Below the pieces are notes generated by a model that was not told where the DNA came from, did not search any database, and saw only the letters and a list, made by a program, of their open reading frames with translations. A program made the translations under genes and the position numbers. From Pagrus major (lineage: Eukaryota; Chordata; Actinopteri; Spariformes; Sparidae): a stretch of 64,000 bases of DNA. Shown here piece by piece: positions 63,775 through 64,000 of this stretch. How positions within the stretch are numbered: position 1 is the stretch's first letter; every line of letters starts with the position of its first letter. Location: contig NC_133236.1 in the NCBI RefSeq assembly GCF_040436345.1, positions 13,384,443-13,448,442 on the forward strand, in the 5' to 3' direction.

Positions 63775-63920
63775 TAATGTTAGCTACATAGCTAGCGTTA
63801 GCAACAATAATGTTACCTAGTGTTAGCGATGTTAACATTAGCCAGCTAGCATATAAAACGTTAACATTTAAAGGCTATTGTAAGCAATGTATGCTAGCTA
63901 GCATTAGCAATGTTAGCTAT
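63775..63920. repeat. degenerate GCTAGC/GTTAGC-rich tract
   Basis: Many interspersed GTTAGC and GCTAGC words (for example 'catagctagcgttagcaaca', 'gtatgctagctagcattagc'). A cryptic simple repeat. A shorter patch of similar words occurs at 33530-33570. Confidence 0.6.
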
Positions 63921-64000
63921 TGCAACAAAGTAGCAACCACCTAAGGGTCTAGATGGTTCAAACAAACAGTGTTGTAACGTGAACGCAGTGGAAGGGGGCG

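Noticed and set aside
1-64000. tRNA, rRNA, CRISPR arrays, bacterial operons, viral genes
   Set aside because: Looked for and not seen; the window is ordinary eukaryotic chromosome.

Overview
The window looks like nuclear DNA from a teleost fish, probably a spiny-rayed (percomorph) species. Genes are split by GT-AG introns, (CA)n and (TA)n microsatellites are common, and the DNA between exons is full of short inverted-repeat transposon remnants of kinds common in fish. There are no bacterial features. Every gene call below comes from exons I joined by hand; in all three full genes every exon junction keeps the reading frame. Gene names rest on remembered vertebrate family sequences, not on a database search.

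Layout. Positions 1-12438 hold no gene I can support, only repeats and MITE-like elements. Positions 12439-33894 (minus strand) carry nudt14, a five-exon Nudix UDP-sugar diphosphatase of 246 residues, spread over about 21 kb because of long repeat-filled introns. Positions 34000-45788 are again gene-free: microsatellites, a retro- and DNA-element graveyard, and a few ORFs that look like chance. Positions 45895-57884 (minus strand) hold a complete knl1 (casc5/spc105 family) kinetochore scaffold, 29 coding exons and 1873 residues. Positions 59261-61768 (plus strand) hold knstrn (kinastrin/SKAP), eight coding exons and 216 residues. At 62638-62798 (minus strand) lies what looks like the last exon of a gene that continues beyond the window.

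How the genes relate. knl1 and knstrn both encode outer-kinetochore/spindle proteins and sit head to head, with a few hundred bases between their first exons. That gap carries an NRF1-like site and a CDE/CHR-like pair facing each gene, as expected for a shared cell-cycle promoter. nudt14 is metabolic and appears unrelated in function.

The most unusual feature is inside knl1. The BUB-recruiting middle part is built from three tandem copies of a two-exon module (a short 53/53/62-nt exon followed by a long MELT exon of 742/613/2238 nt). The third copy has grown further by a perfect-period array of seven 126-bp (42-residue) repeats, each with one MDVT-x-SHT motif. The gene also has a 22-nt microexon with a NAGNAG acceptor and a 102-nt intron that is in frame and stop-free.
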